Source: Salsipaludibacter albus (GTDB lineage Bacteria > Actinomycetota > Nitriliruptoria > Nitriliruptorales > Nitriliruptoraceae). From it: a stretch of DNA of 64,000 bases. Where the stretch lies: NCBI RefSeq assembly GCF_019798055.1, contig NZ_JAHOPH010000016.1, positions 26,288-90,287 of the forward strand, read 5' to 3'. Under the pieces are notes generated by a model. The model was not told the origin of the DNA. It ran no database searches and saw nothing but the letters and a program-made list of their open reading frames with translations. Shown here piece by piece: positions 8,470 through 17,271 of the stretch. The position numbers were made by a program, and so were the translations under genes. Numbering within the stretch: the first letter of the stretch is position 1; every line of letters begins with the position of its first letter.

Positions 8470-10632
8470 ATGCCCGACGTCACGCCGCCCGACGACGGGC
8501 GCCGTCACGTCCGCATCGGCGTCGACACGGGTGGCACCTTCACCGACGTGGTCGCCTTCGACGAGCGCACGGGTGTGCTCACCACGACCAAGACGCCGTC
8601 CACGCCGGCCGACCCGGCCCGGGGCTTCATGGCCGGGATCGACAAGATCCTCGGCCAGCTGGGTGGCGACGGCAGCGACGTGGCCGCCGTGACCCACGGC
8701 ACCACCGTGGCCACCAACGACCTGCTGGAGGACAAGGTCGCCCACATGGGCCTGGTCACCACGGCGGGGTATCGCCACGTGCTCGAGATCGCCCGCCAGA
8801 GCGTCCCGGACGGCTACGGCAACTCCTACTTCTGGGTCAAGCCCGACCGGATCGTCCCGGTCGACCGGGTCCGCGAGGTCGCCGGACGCCTGGACGTCGA
8901 CGGCACCGAGGTCACGCCGCTGGACCTCGACCAGGCCCGTGCGGTCGCGGCGTGGTTCCGGGATCGCGGGATCGACACGATCGGGGTGTGCCTCCTGCAC
9001 TCCTACGCCGACAGCTCGCACGAGGAGCAGTTGCGCGACGTCCTGGCGGAGGTCCACCCGGACGCGGTCGTGTCGATCAGCTCCGAGGTGCTGCGCGAGT
9101 ACCGCGAGTACGAGCGCACCGTCACCACCCTCGTCGATGCCTCCGTCAAGCCCCGCGTCGCCGCCTACATCGAATCGATCCGGCGACGTCTCGACACCTA
9201 CGTGTCGACAGAGGATGGCGCCCCGAAGGCTGCCGACGGAGCATGCGGGCCCGGAGGGCCCGCGTTCAGCATCATGAAGTCCAACGGCGGGGTGATCAGC
9301 GCCGAGGAGGTCGTCCACCAGCCGATCACGACGGTGCTGTCCGGCCCGGCCGCCGGTGCGCTGGGCGCGGCCGTCATCGCACGCGAGGCGGGCTGGGACC
9401 GGCTGTTGACGTGTGACGGGGGCGGGACGTCCACCGACGTGTCGGTGGTGCTGGACGGGCGCCCGACCCTGACCACCGAGGGCTCGGTCGGACGCTTCCC
9501 CTCCAAGATCCCGATGATCGACATCGTCACGGTGGGCGCGGGCGGCGGGTCGATCGCCTGGCTGTCACCCGAGGGGACGCTGAAGGTCGGCCCCCGGTCG
9601 GCCGGCGCCGACCCCGGGCCGCTGTGCTACGGACGGGGCGGGACCGATCCCACCATCACCGACGCCCACCTGGTCCTGGGCCGGATCCCGCCCCACCTGC
9701 TGGGCGGCGAGATCCCCCTGGACGTCGACGCTGCCCGGACCGGGATCGCCGACCTGGCCGGCCGCCTGGACATGGACGTCGAGGCGTGCGCCCGCGGGAT
9801 CCTCGAGATCTCGGCCTTCAACCAGGCCAACGCGATCCGCCAGGTCACCGTCCGCCGGGGACTGGACGTGCGCGACTTCGCGATGGCGGCGTTCGGCGGC
9901 TCCGGGCCACTGCTGGTCTGCCGGCTGATCGACGTGCTGGGGCTGGCCGCGGTGGTCGTCCCGCCCGACCCGGGCAACCTGTCGGCCTTCGGGCTGCTGA
10001 CCGTGGACGTGCGCAACGACTACGTCCAGACGGCGGTCGCCCGAGACACCGACCTCGACCTCGCCGCGGTCGGTGCCGTCTACGACGACCTGCGTGACCG
10101 GGCCGCCGACGCGCTGGTTCGCGAGGGCTTCGACCAGGCGGACCATGTCTTCGAGCGCACCGCCGACCTGCGCTACGACGGCCAGGCCTTCGAGGTCCGG
10201 GTCGACGCGCCCGCGTCCGGCCCGGTCGACGCGACGTTCCGCGACGCCGTCGTCGAGGCGTTCCACGACGCCCACGAGCAGCTGTACGGCTACGCCTATC
10301 GCGACGACCCGCGCCACCCGGTCGAGTGGGTCAACCTGCGCGTCACGGGGGTCGGGCCGATCACCCGGCCGCGGCTCCCGCGGCTGGACGCCCGGGACGA
10401 CGGCACGGTCGCCGACGCCCGCTCGGGGACCCGGCGGGTCCACTTCACGGACTGGCACGAGGCCCCGATCTACTGGCGCGGTGACCTGCGGGCCGGCGAC
10501 GTTGTGGACGGGCCCGCGGTGGTCGAGGAGTTCGGCTCGACCATCCCCGTGCACGACGGCTTCCGGGCGACCGTCGACGAGCTCGGCAACATCGTGGTGC
10601 GCGTGCGGGACGACAGTGGGGAGCCGGCATGA
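8470..10632 (+). CDS. hyuA: Hydantoinase/5-oxoprolinase family protein, subunit A
   Basis: ATP-dependent cyclic-amide hydrolase subunit A, 720 residues, the usual length. The N-terminal ASKHA phosphate loop is GVDTGGTFTDVV (about residues 17-28), and the second ATPase loop is CDGGGTSTDVSVVLDG. VGAGGGSIAWL, PRSAGADPGPLCYG and FGGSGPL are also characteristic. Members open N-methylhydantoin, 5-oxoproline, acetophenone-type or other substrates together with subunit B, whose gene overlaps by 4 nt here. The nearby gamma-glutamyltransferase makes 5-oxoproline-like substrates plausible, but specificity cannot be read from sequence. Confidence 0.93.
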   Translation: MPDVTPPDDGRRHVRIGVDTGGTFTDVVAFDERTGVLTTTKTPSTPADPARGFMAGIDKILGQLGGDGSDVAAVTHGTTVATNDLLEDKVAHMGLVTTAGYRHVLEIARQSVPDGYGNSYFWVKPDRIVPVDRVREVAGRLDVDGTEVTPLDLDQARAVAAWFRDRGIDTIGVCLLHSYADSSHEEQLRDVLAEVHPDAVVSISSEVLREYREYERTVTTLVDASVKPRVAAYIESIRRRLDTYVSTEDGAPKAADGACGPGGPAFSIMKSNGGVISAEEVVHQPITTVLSGPAAGALGAAVIAREAGWDRLLTCDGGGTSTDVSVVLDGRPTLTTEGSVGRFPSKIPMIDIVTVGAGGGSIAWLSPEGTLKVGPRSAGADPGPLCYGRGGTDPTITDAHLVLGRIPPHLLGGEIPLDVDAARTGIADLAGRLDMDVEACARGILEISAFNQANAIRQVTVRRGLDVRDFAMAAFGGSGPLLVCRLIDVLGLAAVVVPPDPGNLSAFGLLTVDVRNDYVQTAVARDTDLDLAAVGAVYDDLRDRAADALVREGFDQADHVFERTADLRYDGQAFEVRVDAPASGPVDATFRDAVVEAFHDAHEQLYGYAYRDDPRHPVEWVNLRVTGVGPITRPRLPRLDARDDGTVADARSGTRRVHFTDWHEAPIYWRGDLRAGDVVDGPAVVEEFGSTIPVHDGFRATVDELGNIVVRVRDDSGEPA

Positions 10633-13475
10633 GCGACCAGGCGAGCCCCCGCGGCCGGGCCGGCGACCATCCGTTCGACCCGGGCACCGGCAACCTCGGA
10701 CCGCTCGACGACGCCGCCGACACGATCGATCCGGTCGTGCTCGAGATCGTCCGCGGCACGCTCGCGTCGATCGAGAAGGAGGTCGAGGACGCGATCGGCC
10801 GGACGTCGCGGTCGCCGATGATCCGCGACGCGCACGACTACCGCGCCGGGATCCACGACCGCCACCTGCGCAAGCTGACCGGGCGGTCCTACTCGGCCCT
10901 GGTCCAGCCGATCGTGCGGGACTTCCCGGTCGAGGAGATGGTCCCCGGCGACGTGTTCTTCCACAACGACGTCTACGGGTCCGAGGGCGGCATCGGCCAC
11001 CTCCCGGACCTGTGCATCACGGTCCCGGTGTTCGCCGATCCCGACCCCGACGACGGGGACGCGTCCCTGCCCGTGCTGGCGTTCGTGCAGGCGTTCGGCC
11101 ACCACGACGACATCGGCGGTGCCGTGCCCGGCTCGATGCCCAGCGACGCCACCTCGGTGTTCGTCGAGGGCCTGATCGTCCCCCCGATCAAGCTGTGGGA
11201 CGCCGGTGTGCCCAACCGCGCGGCGCTGACGATCATGACCCGCAACTCGCGCATGCCGGACTCGCTGGCGGGTGACCTGCAGGCGGAGGCGTCGGCCTGC
11301 CTGATGGGCGCTCGCCGCGTCGCCGAGCTGTTCGCCCGCTACGGCACCGATGTCGTCGAGGCCGCATTCGACGAGATCGTGGCGACCTGCGCCCGGACCT
11401 ACCGCCGCGAGATCCTGTCCCGGATCCCCGACGGCAGCTGGACCTGGGAGGACTACGCCGAGCACGACGGGGTCGACGAGCCCCGGCTGCACGCCCAGCG
11501 GATCACCCTCACCAAGACCTCCGACGACACCCTGCCCGACGGTGGCGGGCGGTTGACGATCGACTTCGCCGGCACCTCGCCTCAGGCCCGTGGTCCGATC
11601 AACCACGTCGGCGACCGGGCCGACGGGAACTTCCTGAAGAAGTGGCTCGCCCCGATCCTGCGCAACCTTGCCGAGACACCGGAGCGAATGGCCGAGCTGG
11701 ACGTCAACGAGGGCGTGGTCGAGTTCATCGACATGCGCTTCCCGGAGCCCGGGACCCTGCTGACCCCGAACTTCCCCGCCCCGACCAACGCCCGCACGTT
11801 CGTGATCCTGCGTCTGCTGGGCGTGCTGGCCGGGGTGCTGGCCAAGGCCGTCGACGGCGAGATGCCCGCCGACCAGGAGACCATCCGCTACACGGGCGTG
11901 TACGGCACCCGGGCGGACGGCTCGTCGTACCTGATGCGCGAGGTGCTCGGTGGTGGCTCCGGGGGGCGCCCCTACGCGGATGGCGAGGACACCATCCACG
12001 TCGTCCCGGACTCGCGCAACCTCCCCACCGAGTTCACCGAGTCCCGGTTCCCGTTCCGGGTCGAGCGGCTCGGGCTGGCGATCGACTCCGGGGGCCCGGG
12101 CCTGCACCGGGGCGGACTGGGCTACGACAAGCACGTCCGGATGCTCGTCGACGCCTCGTTCATGTCGATCGCCGACCGCTCGATCCTGTCGTGCTGGGGC
12201 GTGCGTGGTGGACGGGCCGGCCGACCGTTCCGGGTCACCATCGACCCCGGCGGCCCGGACGAGCGCGAGGTGGACGCGCTGGCCGACGACGCGCCCGTGA
12301 AGGCCGGCGAGCTGATCCGGATCCAGACCACCGGCGGAGGTGGGTGGGGCGACCCGCTGGAGCGCGACCCGGCAGCGGTGGCCCGGGACGTGTGGTGGGA
12401 GAAGGTGTCGGTGGACGGTGCGCACGACGACTACGGCGTGGTGTTCACCGACGACCTGGCCGACGTCGACGTCGCCGACCTGCACGACGCCCCGGCCGTC
12501 GACCACGACGGCACGGCCGCGCGACGGCAGGCGATGCGCGACGAGCGCGGCGAGCCGTCCTTCTTCGACCGCGGCCCCGGGTTCGCCCGCCTGCATCCGG
12601 ACGGCGCCACCCAGGCCGACGTCGACACCCCGGCTGACCCGACGTCCGGGTCGGGGTTGGCCGCGGTGCGTCGTGGTCTGGTTGGATGCGACCGGCGGGC
12701 CCGACGGTCCGGCGACCCCACCCACGACGGGCTGACGATGCTGATCTCGACCATGCAGGTGCAGGAGGCCCAGCACGCGCTGATGGCCGACCTCGACGGC
12801 CTGGCCGACGCCGACCTGGCCGCACCGAGCAGGTGTGAGGGCTGGACCCGTGGCCACGTGCTCAGCCACGTCGCCCGCAACGCCGACGCGCTGGTCAACC
12901 TGTGTCGCTGGGCGTTGACCGGTGACCCCACCCCGATGTATCCGTCCCAGGAGTCCCGCAACGCCGACATCGCTGCCGGCGCCGAGCGGGGCATCGACGA
13001 GATCGTCGCGGACCTCGAGGCGACCAACGAGCGACTGCTGGACGCCATGGGGGAGGTGGAGGGCGCCGTGGCGGTCGACCCGTCCGTCGCGGCCCGCGAC
13101 CTGCGACTCGGGGACCTCGAGACGGGTCGGGTGGTCCCGGCACGCGACCTGCCGTGGCTGCGGTTGCAGGAGGTCCAGGTGCACCACCTCGACCTGGACC
13201 TCGGACTGCGCCCCCAGGACTGGATGCCGGCCTGGGTCGCCGCCGGGCTGCCGCGGGTGTGGCGTCGGATGGCCGGGCGACTGGACGACCCGCCTCGGCT
13301 GGTCGTGCGTGGGCCCACCGGCGACGACGTCATCGATCCGGCCGGCAGCGGGGCCACGATCGTCGGCACCGCCCCGGACCTGCTCGTGTGGCTGCTCGGA
13401 CGCTCCGACGCCGACCAGCGTGCCCGGCTGTCCGTCGAGGGTGGTGGGGACCTCCCCGCGCTCCCGGCCTACTGA
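10629..13475 (+). CDS. hyuB: Hydantoinase/oxoprolinase subunit B fused in frame to a maleylpyruvate-isomerase-type domain
   Basis: One uninterrupted 948-codon frame. Residues 1 to about 670 are subunit B, with DPVVLEIVRGTLASIEKE at the start, FFHNDVYGSEGGIGHLPD, and TTGGGGWGDPLERDP near the end; FFDRGPGFARL closes the domain. Residues about 671-703 read like translated intergenic DNA. From M704 a complete mycothiol-dependent maleylpyruvate isomerase-type domain follows, with the metal ligands His in LSHVARNAD and Glu/His in QEVQVHH. This is either a real fusion or two genes whose separating stop was lost; the second could start at ATG 12738 or 12753. Subunit B works with the overlapping upstream hyuA. 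Confidence 0.85.
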   Translation: MSDQASPRGRAGDHPFDPGTGNLGPLDDAADTIDPVVLEIVRGTLASIEKEVEDAIGRTSRSPMIRDAHDYRAGIHDRHLRKLTGRSYSALVQPIVRDFPVEEMVPGDVFFHNDVYGSEGGIGHLPDLCITVPVFADPDPDDGDASLPVLAFVQAFGHHDDIGGAVPGSMPSDATSVFVEGLIVPPIKLWDAGVPNRAALTIMTRNSRMPDSLAGDLQAEASACLMGARRVAELFARYGTDVVEAAFDEIVATCARTYRREILSRIPDGSWTWEDYAEHDGVDEPRLHAQRITLTKTSDDTLPDGGGRLTIDFAGTSPQARGPINHVGDRADGNFLKKWLAPILRNLAETPERMAELDVNEGVVEFIDMRFPEPGTLLTPNFPAPTNARTFVILRLLGVLAGVLAKAVDGEMPADQETIRYTGVYGTRADGSSYLMREVLGGGSGGRPYADGEDTIHVVPDSRNLPTEFTESRFPFRVERLGLAIDSGGPGLHRGGLGYDKHVRMLVDASFMSIADRSILSCWGVRGGRAGRPFRVTIDPGGPDEREVDALADDAPVKAGELIRIQTTGGGGWGDPLERDPAAVARDVWWEKVSVDGAHDDYGVVFTDDLADVDVADLHDAPAVDHDGTAARRQAMRDERGEPSFFDRGPGFARLHPDGATQADVDTPADPTSGSGLAAVRRGLVGCDRRARRSGDPTHDGLTMLISTMQVQEAQHALMADLDGLADADLAAPSRCEGWTRGHVLSHVARNADALVNLCRWALTGDPTPMYPSQESRNADIAAGAERGIDEIVADLEATNERLLDAMGEVEGAVAVDPSVAARDLRLGDLETGRVVPARDLPWLRLQEVQVHHLDLDLGLRPQDWMPAWVAAGLPRVWRRMAGRLDDPPRLVVRGPTGDDVIDPAGSGATIVGTAPDLLVWLLGRSDADQRARLSVEGGGDLPALPAY

Positions 13476-13496
13476 CGTGCGACGTCCGGACACGCC

Positions 13497-14174
13497 ATGA
13501 CGACGGGCCCGGGGGGGCTGGACGAGGACCAGTTCGGCCGGACGGTCGAGTTGCTGGTCGCGGGCGACGAGGACCTCGCGGGCATCGTCACGCGTCACGG
13601 CCGCCCCGGCTTCTGGTCGCGGCCGGCGTCGTTCGCGACGCTGGTGCTGCTGATCCTCGAACAGCAGGTGTCGCTGGCGTCGGGCAAGGCCGTCTTCGAC
13701 CGGCTGCGTGACCGGGCCGGAAACGTCCGCCCCGCCGACGTCGCCGCCGTGCCCCACGACGACCTCCGCGCGGTCGGCATGACCCGCCAGAAGGCCGGCT
13801 ACGTCGCCGACCTCGCCCGCGGGATCCTCGACGGGTCGGTCGACTGGGAGGCGATCACCACCGGGGACCGGGCCGCCACGCAGGAGGCGCTGCTGGCCGT
13901 GCGGGGCATCGGGCCGTGGACGGCCGAGGTGTGGTTGCTGGCCTGTCGGCGGATGCCCGACGAGTGGCCGGTCGGCGACCGGGCCCTGCAGGTCGGCACC
14001 GCGGACGTCGTCGGCCACGGCGAGCCACTCGTCGGCGACGACCTGCGCCGGGTCGGACGCCGCTGGGCACCGCACCGGTCGACCGCGGCCCGGCTCGTGT
14101 GGCACGACTACCTGGCCCGTCGTGACCGGGCCGAGACCGTCGTCGAGGGACTGGACCACCCGGTCGAGGACTGA
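13497..14174 (+). CDS. DNA-3-methyladenine glycosylase, AlkA/HhH-GPD family
   Basis: Base-excision repair enzyme that removes alkylated purines, 225 residues. The helix-hairpin-helix is VRGIGPWTAEVWLL, and aligning it with E. coli AlkA places the catalytic Asp at D161 in VGDRALQ. EQQVSLASGKAVFDRL is the typical early helix pair. There is no 4Fe-4S Cys cluster, so it is not an EndoIII/MutY-type enzyme. It starts 21 nt after the previous gene and may be co-transcribed with it. Confidence 0.88.
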   Translation: MTTGPGGLDEDQFGRTVELLVAGDEDLAGIVTRHGRPGFWSRPASFATLVLLILEQQVSLASGKAVFDRLRDRAGNVRPADVAAVPHDDLRAVGMTRQKAGYVADLARGILDGSVDWEAITTGDRAATQEALLAVRGIGPWTAEVWLLACRRMPDEWPVGDRALQVGTADVVGHGEPLVGDDLRRVGRRWAPHRSTAARLVWHDYLARRDRAETVVEGLDHPVED

Positions 14175-14204
14175 CGCGGGGCATCGCGCAGGCGACTGGA
14201 GTCC

Positions 14205-14210
14205 TAGCCT
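14205..14210 (+). promoter_or_regulatory. Candidate -10 box (TAGCCT) before the CoA-transferase gene
   Basis: TAGCCT lies 34 nt upstream of the GTG start, in a 70-nt gap, with no clear -35. Confidence 0.35.
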
Positions 14211-14244
14211 CGGCCCCGTCGCCCACCCCCGTGGAGGAGGTCCC

Positions 14245-15402
14245 GTGGTCGCCACCCCCGGCCCACTGACCGACGTCGTCGTCATCGACCTGACCCGTGC
14301 CCTGTCGGGCCCCTACGCCACCATGATGCTGGCCGACGCCGGGGCCGACGTGGTCAAGGTCGAGCGGCCCGGCACGGGCGACGACACCCGGGGCTGGGGC
14401 CCGCCCTTCCTGGGCGAGGGCGACGAGCGCGAGTCGTCGTACTTCCTGGCCGTCAACCGCAACAAGCGCTCGGTCCAGCTCGACCTCAAGCAGCCCCACG
14501 GCATCGCCGCACTGCGACGCCTGCTGGCCGACGCCGACGTGCTGGTCGAGAACTTCCGCCCCGGCGTGATGGCACGGCTGGGCCTCGGACCCGACGACCT
14601 GGCGCGCGACTTCCCCCGGCTGGTGACCCTGTCGATCACCGGCTTCGGCGAGGGGGGACCGGACGGGGGGCGGTCCGGGTTCGACCAGATCGTGCAGGGC
14701 GAGGCCGGGCTGATGTCGATGACCGGTCACCCGGGCGGCCAGCCGACCAAGTTCGGCGTGCCGATCACCGACGTCCTGTCGGGGATGTTCGGGGCGTGGG
14801 GGGTCGTCAACGCGCTGTACGAGCGTGAACGCACGGGTCGTGGCCAGCGGGTCACGACGTCCCTGCTGGCCTCGGCCGTGGCGGTGCACGCCTACCAGGG
14901 GACCCGCTGGACGCTGGGTGGTGAGGTGCCGGGGCTGGAGGGCAACCGCCACCCGTCGATCGCCCCGTACGGCGCGTTCACGTGTGCCGACGGGTGGATC
15001 ACCGTGGCGGTCGGCTCCGAGGGCCTGTGGGCCCGCTTCGCCCCGCTGGTGGGCCTGGCCGTCGACGACCCCCGCTTCGCACGCAACCAAGACCGGGTCG
15101 CCCACGTCGACGAGCTCGAGACGGCGATCAACGGTGCCCTGGCCGGGGCCGACGTCGACACGTGGATGGCGCGCCTGCACGACGCCGGGGTGCCGGCGGG
15201 ACGCATCAACAGCATGGACCGGGTCTATGCGCTCGACCAGCTGGACCACCTCGACATGCTCGACGAGGTGGACCATCCGACCGCCGGCACGCTCCGCCTG
15301 CCCGGCTCCCCGGTGCAGTGGTCGAGTCGTGCCCAGCGGGAGGTGGTCGCCCCGCCGCGGCTGGGTGAGCACGACGACGAGGTGCTGGGTCCGGACGACT
15401 GA
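14245..15402 (+). CDS. CaiB/BaiF family III CoA-transferase
   Basis: Transfers CoA between carboxylic acids, 385 residues. Family signatures are LTRALSGPYATMMLADAGADVVKVE near the start, the catalytic Asp in YFLAVNRNKRSVQLDLK (QLDL), VLVENFRPGVMARLG, and SITGFGEGGPDGGRSGFD. The C-terminal part has the usual NRHPSIAPYGAF and GSEGLWARF. GTG 14245 follows GGAGGAGG by 4 nt. Substrates are unknown; such enzymes often serve fatty acid, carnitine or aromatic acid breakdown, which fits a genome with enoyl-CoA hydratase and ETF genes. Confidence 0.92.
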   Translation: MVATPGPLTDVVVIDLTRALSGPYATMMLADAGADVVKVERPGTGDDTRGWGPPFLGEGDERESSYFLAVNRNKRSVQLDLKQPHGIAALRRLLADADVLVENFRPGVMARLGLGPDDLARDFPRLVTLSITGFGEGGPDGGRSGFDQIVQGEAGLMSMTGHPGGQPTKFGVPITDVLSGMFGAWGVVNALYERERTGRGQRVTTSLLASAVAVHAYQGTRWTLGGEVPGLEGNRHPSIAPYGAFTCADGWITVAVGSEGLWARFAPLVGLAVDDPRFARNQDRVAHVDELETAINGALAGADVDTWMARLHDAGVPAGRINSMDRVYALDQLDHLDMLDEVDHPTAGTLRLPGSPVQWSSRAQREVVAPPRLGEHDDEVLGPDD

Positions 15403-15451
15403 CGATCCATGACCGACGGGCGAGTGGCCGGACGGGCGCGAGGTCGGGGCC

Positions 15452-15457
15452 TAGGGT
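15452..15457 (+). promoter_or_regulatory. Candidate -10 box (TAGGGT) before the SRPBCC gene
   Basis: TAGGGT lies 30 nt before the GTG start of the SRPBCC gene. Confidence 0.35.
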
Positions 15458-15487
15458 GATCGCTGTCGCCGACACCGGGAGTCCCCC

Positions 15488-15943
15488 GTGGCCCGCATCG
15501 TCCGCACCTTCACCGTGGAGCGCCCGGCGACCGACGTCTTCGACGCGATCGCGGACTTCGCCACCGCCGAGGAGTGGGACCCGGGCGTGCGTGCCTCCCG
15601 GCCGGGGGACGGCCCCCGGGTCGGCGAGGGTGCGACCTGGCACGTGGAGTCCGGTCTCGGCCCGGTCGGCCTGCCCCTGCTCTACACGACCACCACGTGG
15701 GACCGCCCCGACCACGTCGTCCATCGCACGGAGAACTGGTTCGCGGTCGGTGAGGACGACGTCCGGGTGGTCGAGGAGCGTGGCACGACCACGGTGACGT
15801 GGGACGCCCGGTTCACCTTCCGTGGTCCGGGCCGGCTGGTCGACGCCGTGGTCCAGAAGGGCTTCGAGGGTGTCGGGGACCGGGCCGTTCGTGGGCTGGA
15901 GAACTGGCTGCGTGCCGGCGGCCGAGGGCACGACCCGTCATAG
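15488..15943 (+). CDS. SRPBCC (START-like) domain protein
   Basis: A 151-residue single-domain protein. The N-terminal strand and helix pattern RIVRTFTVERPATDVFDAIADFATAEEWDPGV is that of polyketide-cyclase/dehydrase-type SRPBCC proteins, which bind hydrophobic ligands in a deep pocket. The C-terminal helix is VDAVVQKGFEGVGDRAVRGL. No catalytic residues can be assigned. It is convergent with the MoaB-XdhC gene, 18 nt between stops. Confidence 0.8.
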   Translation: MARIVRTFTVERPATDVFDAIADFATAEEWDPGVRASRPGDGPRVGEGATWHVESGLGPVGLPLLYTTTTWDRPDHVVHRTENWFAVGEDDVRVVEERGTTTVTWDARFTFRGPGRLVDAVVQKGFEGVGDRAVRGLENWLRAGGRGHDPS

Positions 15944-15961
15944 CCGCGCGTCCTGCGAGCG

Positions 15962-17110
15962 TCAGCGGCGGTCGTTGCGACGGGCGACGAGGTCGGCCAG
16001 GGTGGCGACGGCGATCTCGGCGGGGGTCTTCGAGCCGATGTCGAACCCGATCGGGCGGACGATCCGGTCGAGGTCGGCGTCCGTGCGTCCCCGCTCGCGC
16101 AACGGCCCGACGTGGGGCCCTTCGTGGCGCGCCGAGCCCATCAGGCCGATGAACCGGGCGTCGGTGTCCAGGGCCGTGTCCAGCATGTCGACCAGCTCGT
16201 CACGGTGGTGGTCGGTCACCACCACGTCGGTGGTCGGGTCGGCCGCCTCGGGCGTCGCCGCGACCACCATGGGCGACGGGTCCTCGTCGGTGACCGGGGC
16301 GGTCGGCGCGTCGCGCTCGGCGACGCGCGGATCCACCAGCACCGTCCGGTAGCCCAGCTCGCGACCCCACGCGAGCAGCAGCGCCGACAGGGGCGAGGCG
16401 AAGACGGCCATGAGCGTCCCGACCTCGCGGTCGTCGTCCCCCTCGCCATGGGCGAGCGCACACGAGTCGTCGTGGACGTGGCCGGGCTCCCCGTGGTCCG
16501 GGCCGGCTGCCACGTCGTGTGCGGCGCCGTCGTGCCCGGCGTGGTCGTGCTCGGCGTGGTCGTGCCCGGCGTGGTCGTGCTCGGGAGGTGGGGACGACAC
16601 ATCGCCATGGCCGGTGTCACCGGCCAGCAGGTCCAGCGCATGCGGGACGAGCTCGAGCACCGCCTCGACGGACTCGCGTGCCCCGGACGGGCTGCCGGGG
16701 ACGGCCAGGACGAGGCTGGTGCCACGGGTCGCCGCGACGGATCGTGACAGGTCCGCCAGGGGGGTCGAGGCGCGACCGACCGCCCGCATCACCTCGCCGA
16801 ACCCGGGCAGCACCCGGTCGGTGACGGCATGGAGCGCCTCCGGGGTGACGTCACGGGGTCCGAGCCCGGTGCCACCGGTGACCACGACCAGCCGGGCGCC
16901 GTCGGCGCAGGCAGCGGCGATCGCGGTGGACAGGTCGTCGACCTCGTCGGGAACCACGCGGCGGTCGATCGGTGCGTGTCCGGCCTCGGCGAGGAGGTCG
17001 GCCAGCAGGTCGCCCGAACGGTCCTCGCGGGTGCCGTGGTGGACCCCGTCGGAGGCGGTGATCACGGTGGCGGGGGGTCGCGTCGGCGTCGTCGTGGGTG
17101 CCTCGGACAT
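15962..17110 (-). CDS. MoaB/Mog-type domain fused to XdhC domain through a His-rich linker
   Basis: A 382-residue fusion. The N-terminal half (about residues 15-170) is a MoaB/MogA-like molybdopterin-binding domain, seen in ITASDGVHHGTREDRSG and VVVTGGTGLGPRDVTPEA. The C-terminal half (about 240-382) is XdhC-like, with PLSALLLAWGRELGYRTVLVDPR and the end segment IRFxxG-type FIGLMGSARHE followed by RPIGFDIGSKTPAEIAVA. Between them is a linker of repeated HDHAGH and HDHAEH units, a likely metal-binding stretch. XdhC proteins bind Mo cofactor and hand it to hydroxylases; joining this to a Mog-type domain suggests channelling of cofactor or metal. The ATG at 17110 has GGAGG 8 nt upstream. Confidence 0.88.
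   Translation of the reverse strand: MSEAPTTTPTRPPATVITASDGVHHGTREDRSGDLLADLLAEAGHAPIDRRVVPDEVDDLSTAIAAACADGARLVVVTGGTGLGPRDVTPEALHAVTDRVLPGFGEVMRAVGRASTPLADLSRSVAATRGTSLVLAVPGSPSGARESVEAVLELVPHALDLLAGDTGHGDVSSPPPEHDHAGHDHAEHDHAGHDGAAHDVAAGPDHGEPGHVHDDSCALAHGEGDDDREVGTLMAVFASPLSALLLAWGRELGYRTVLVDPRVAERDAPTAPVTDEDPSPMVVAATPEAADPTTDVVVTDHHRDELVDMLDTALDTDARFIGLMGSARHEGPHVGPLRERGRTDADLDRIVRPIGFDIGSKTPAEIAVATLADLVARRNDRR
16529..16584. repeat. 15-nt tandem repeat encoding the His-rich linker
   Basis: Nearly four copies of a 15-nt unit alternating GTCGTGCCCGGCGTG and GTCGTGCTCGGCGTG. On the minus strand it encodes the His/Asp/Ala/Gly/Glu linker of the MoaB-XdhC fusion. Copy number probably varies between strains. 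Confidence 0.75.
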
Positions 17111-17141
17111 GGTCGGGACCTCCGCGTGTCGTGGGTCGTCG

Positions 17142-17147
17142 AGTCTA
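17142..17147 (-). promoter_or_regulatory. Candidate -10 box (TAGACT) for the MoaB-XdhC gene
   Basis: On the minus strand TAGACT lies 31 nt upstream of the ATG at 17110. It sits in the 161-nt divergent space shared with the MoxR-type gene. Confidence 0.35.
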
Positions 17148-17271
17148 GGTCCGGACGGGATGGTGCCTGGCCGTGTGGCCCCAGCGCCCGGTCGCCGTGT
17201 CCGCCGTCGTCGGGGATGGTTCCATGGACCACCGGGGCCGAACGCCACCGACCGCGAGGGGACCACCCGCA

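Noticed and set aside
10470..14285. A 1271-codon open frame on the minus strand
   Set aside because: It lies opposite hyuB, the isomerase domain and the glycosylase gene, and its translation is a low-complexity Arg/Gly/Asp/His mix without domains. In DNA this GC-rich, stop codons are rare in the shadow frames.
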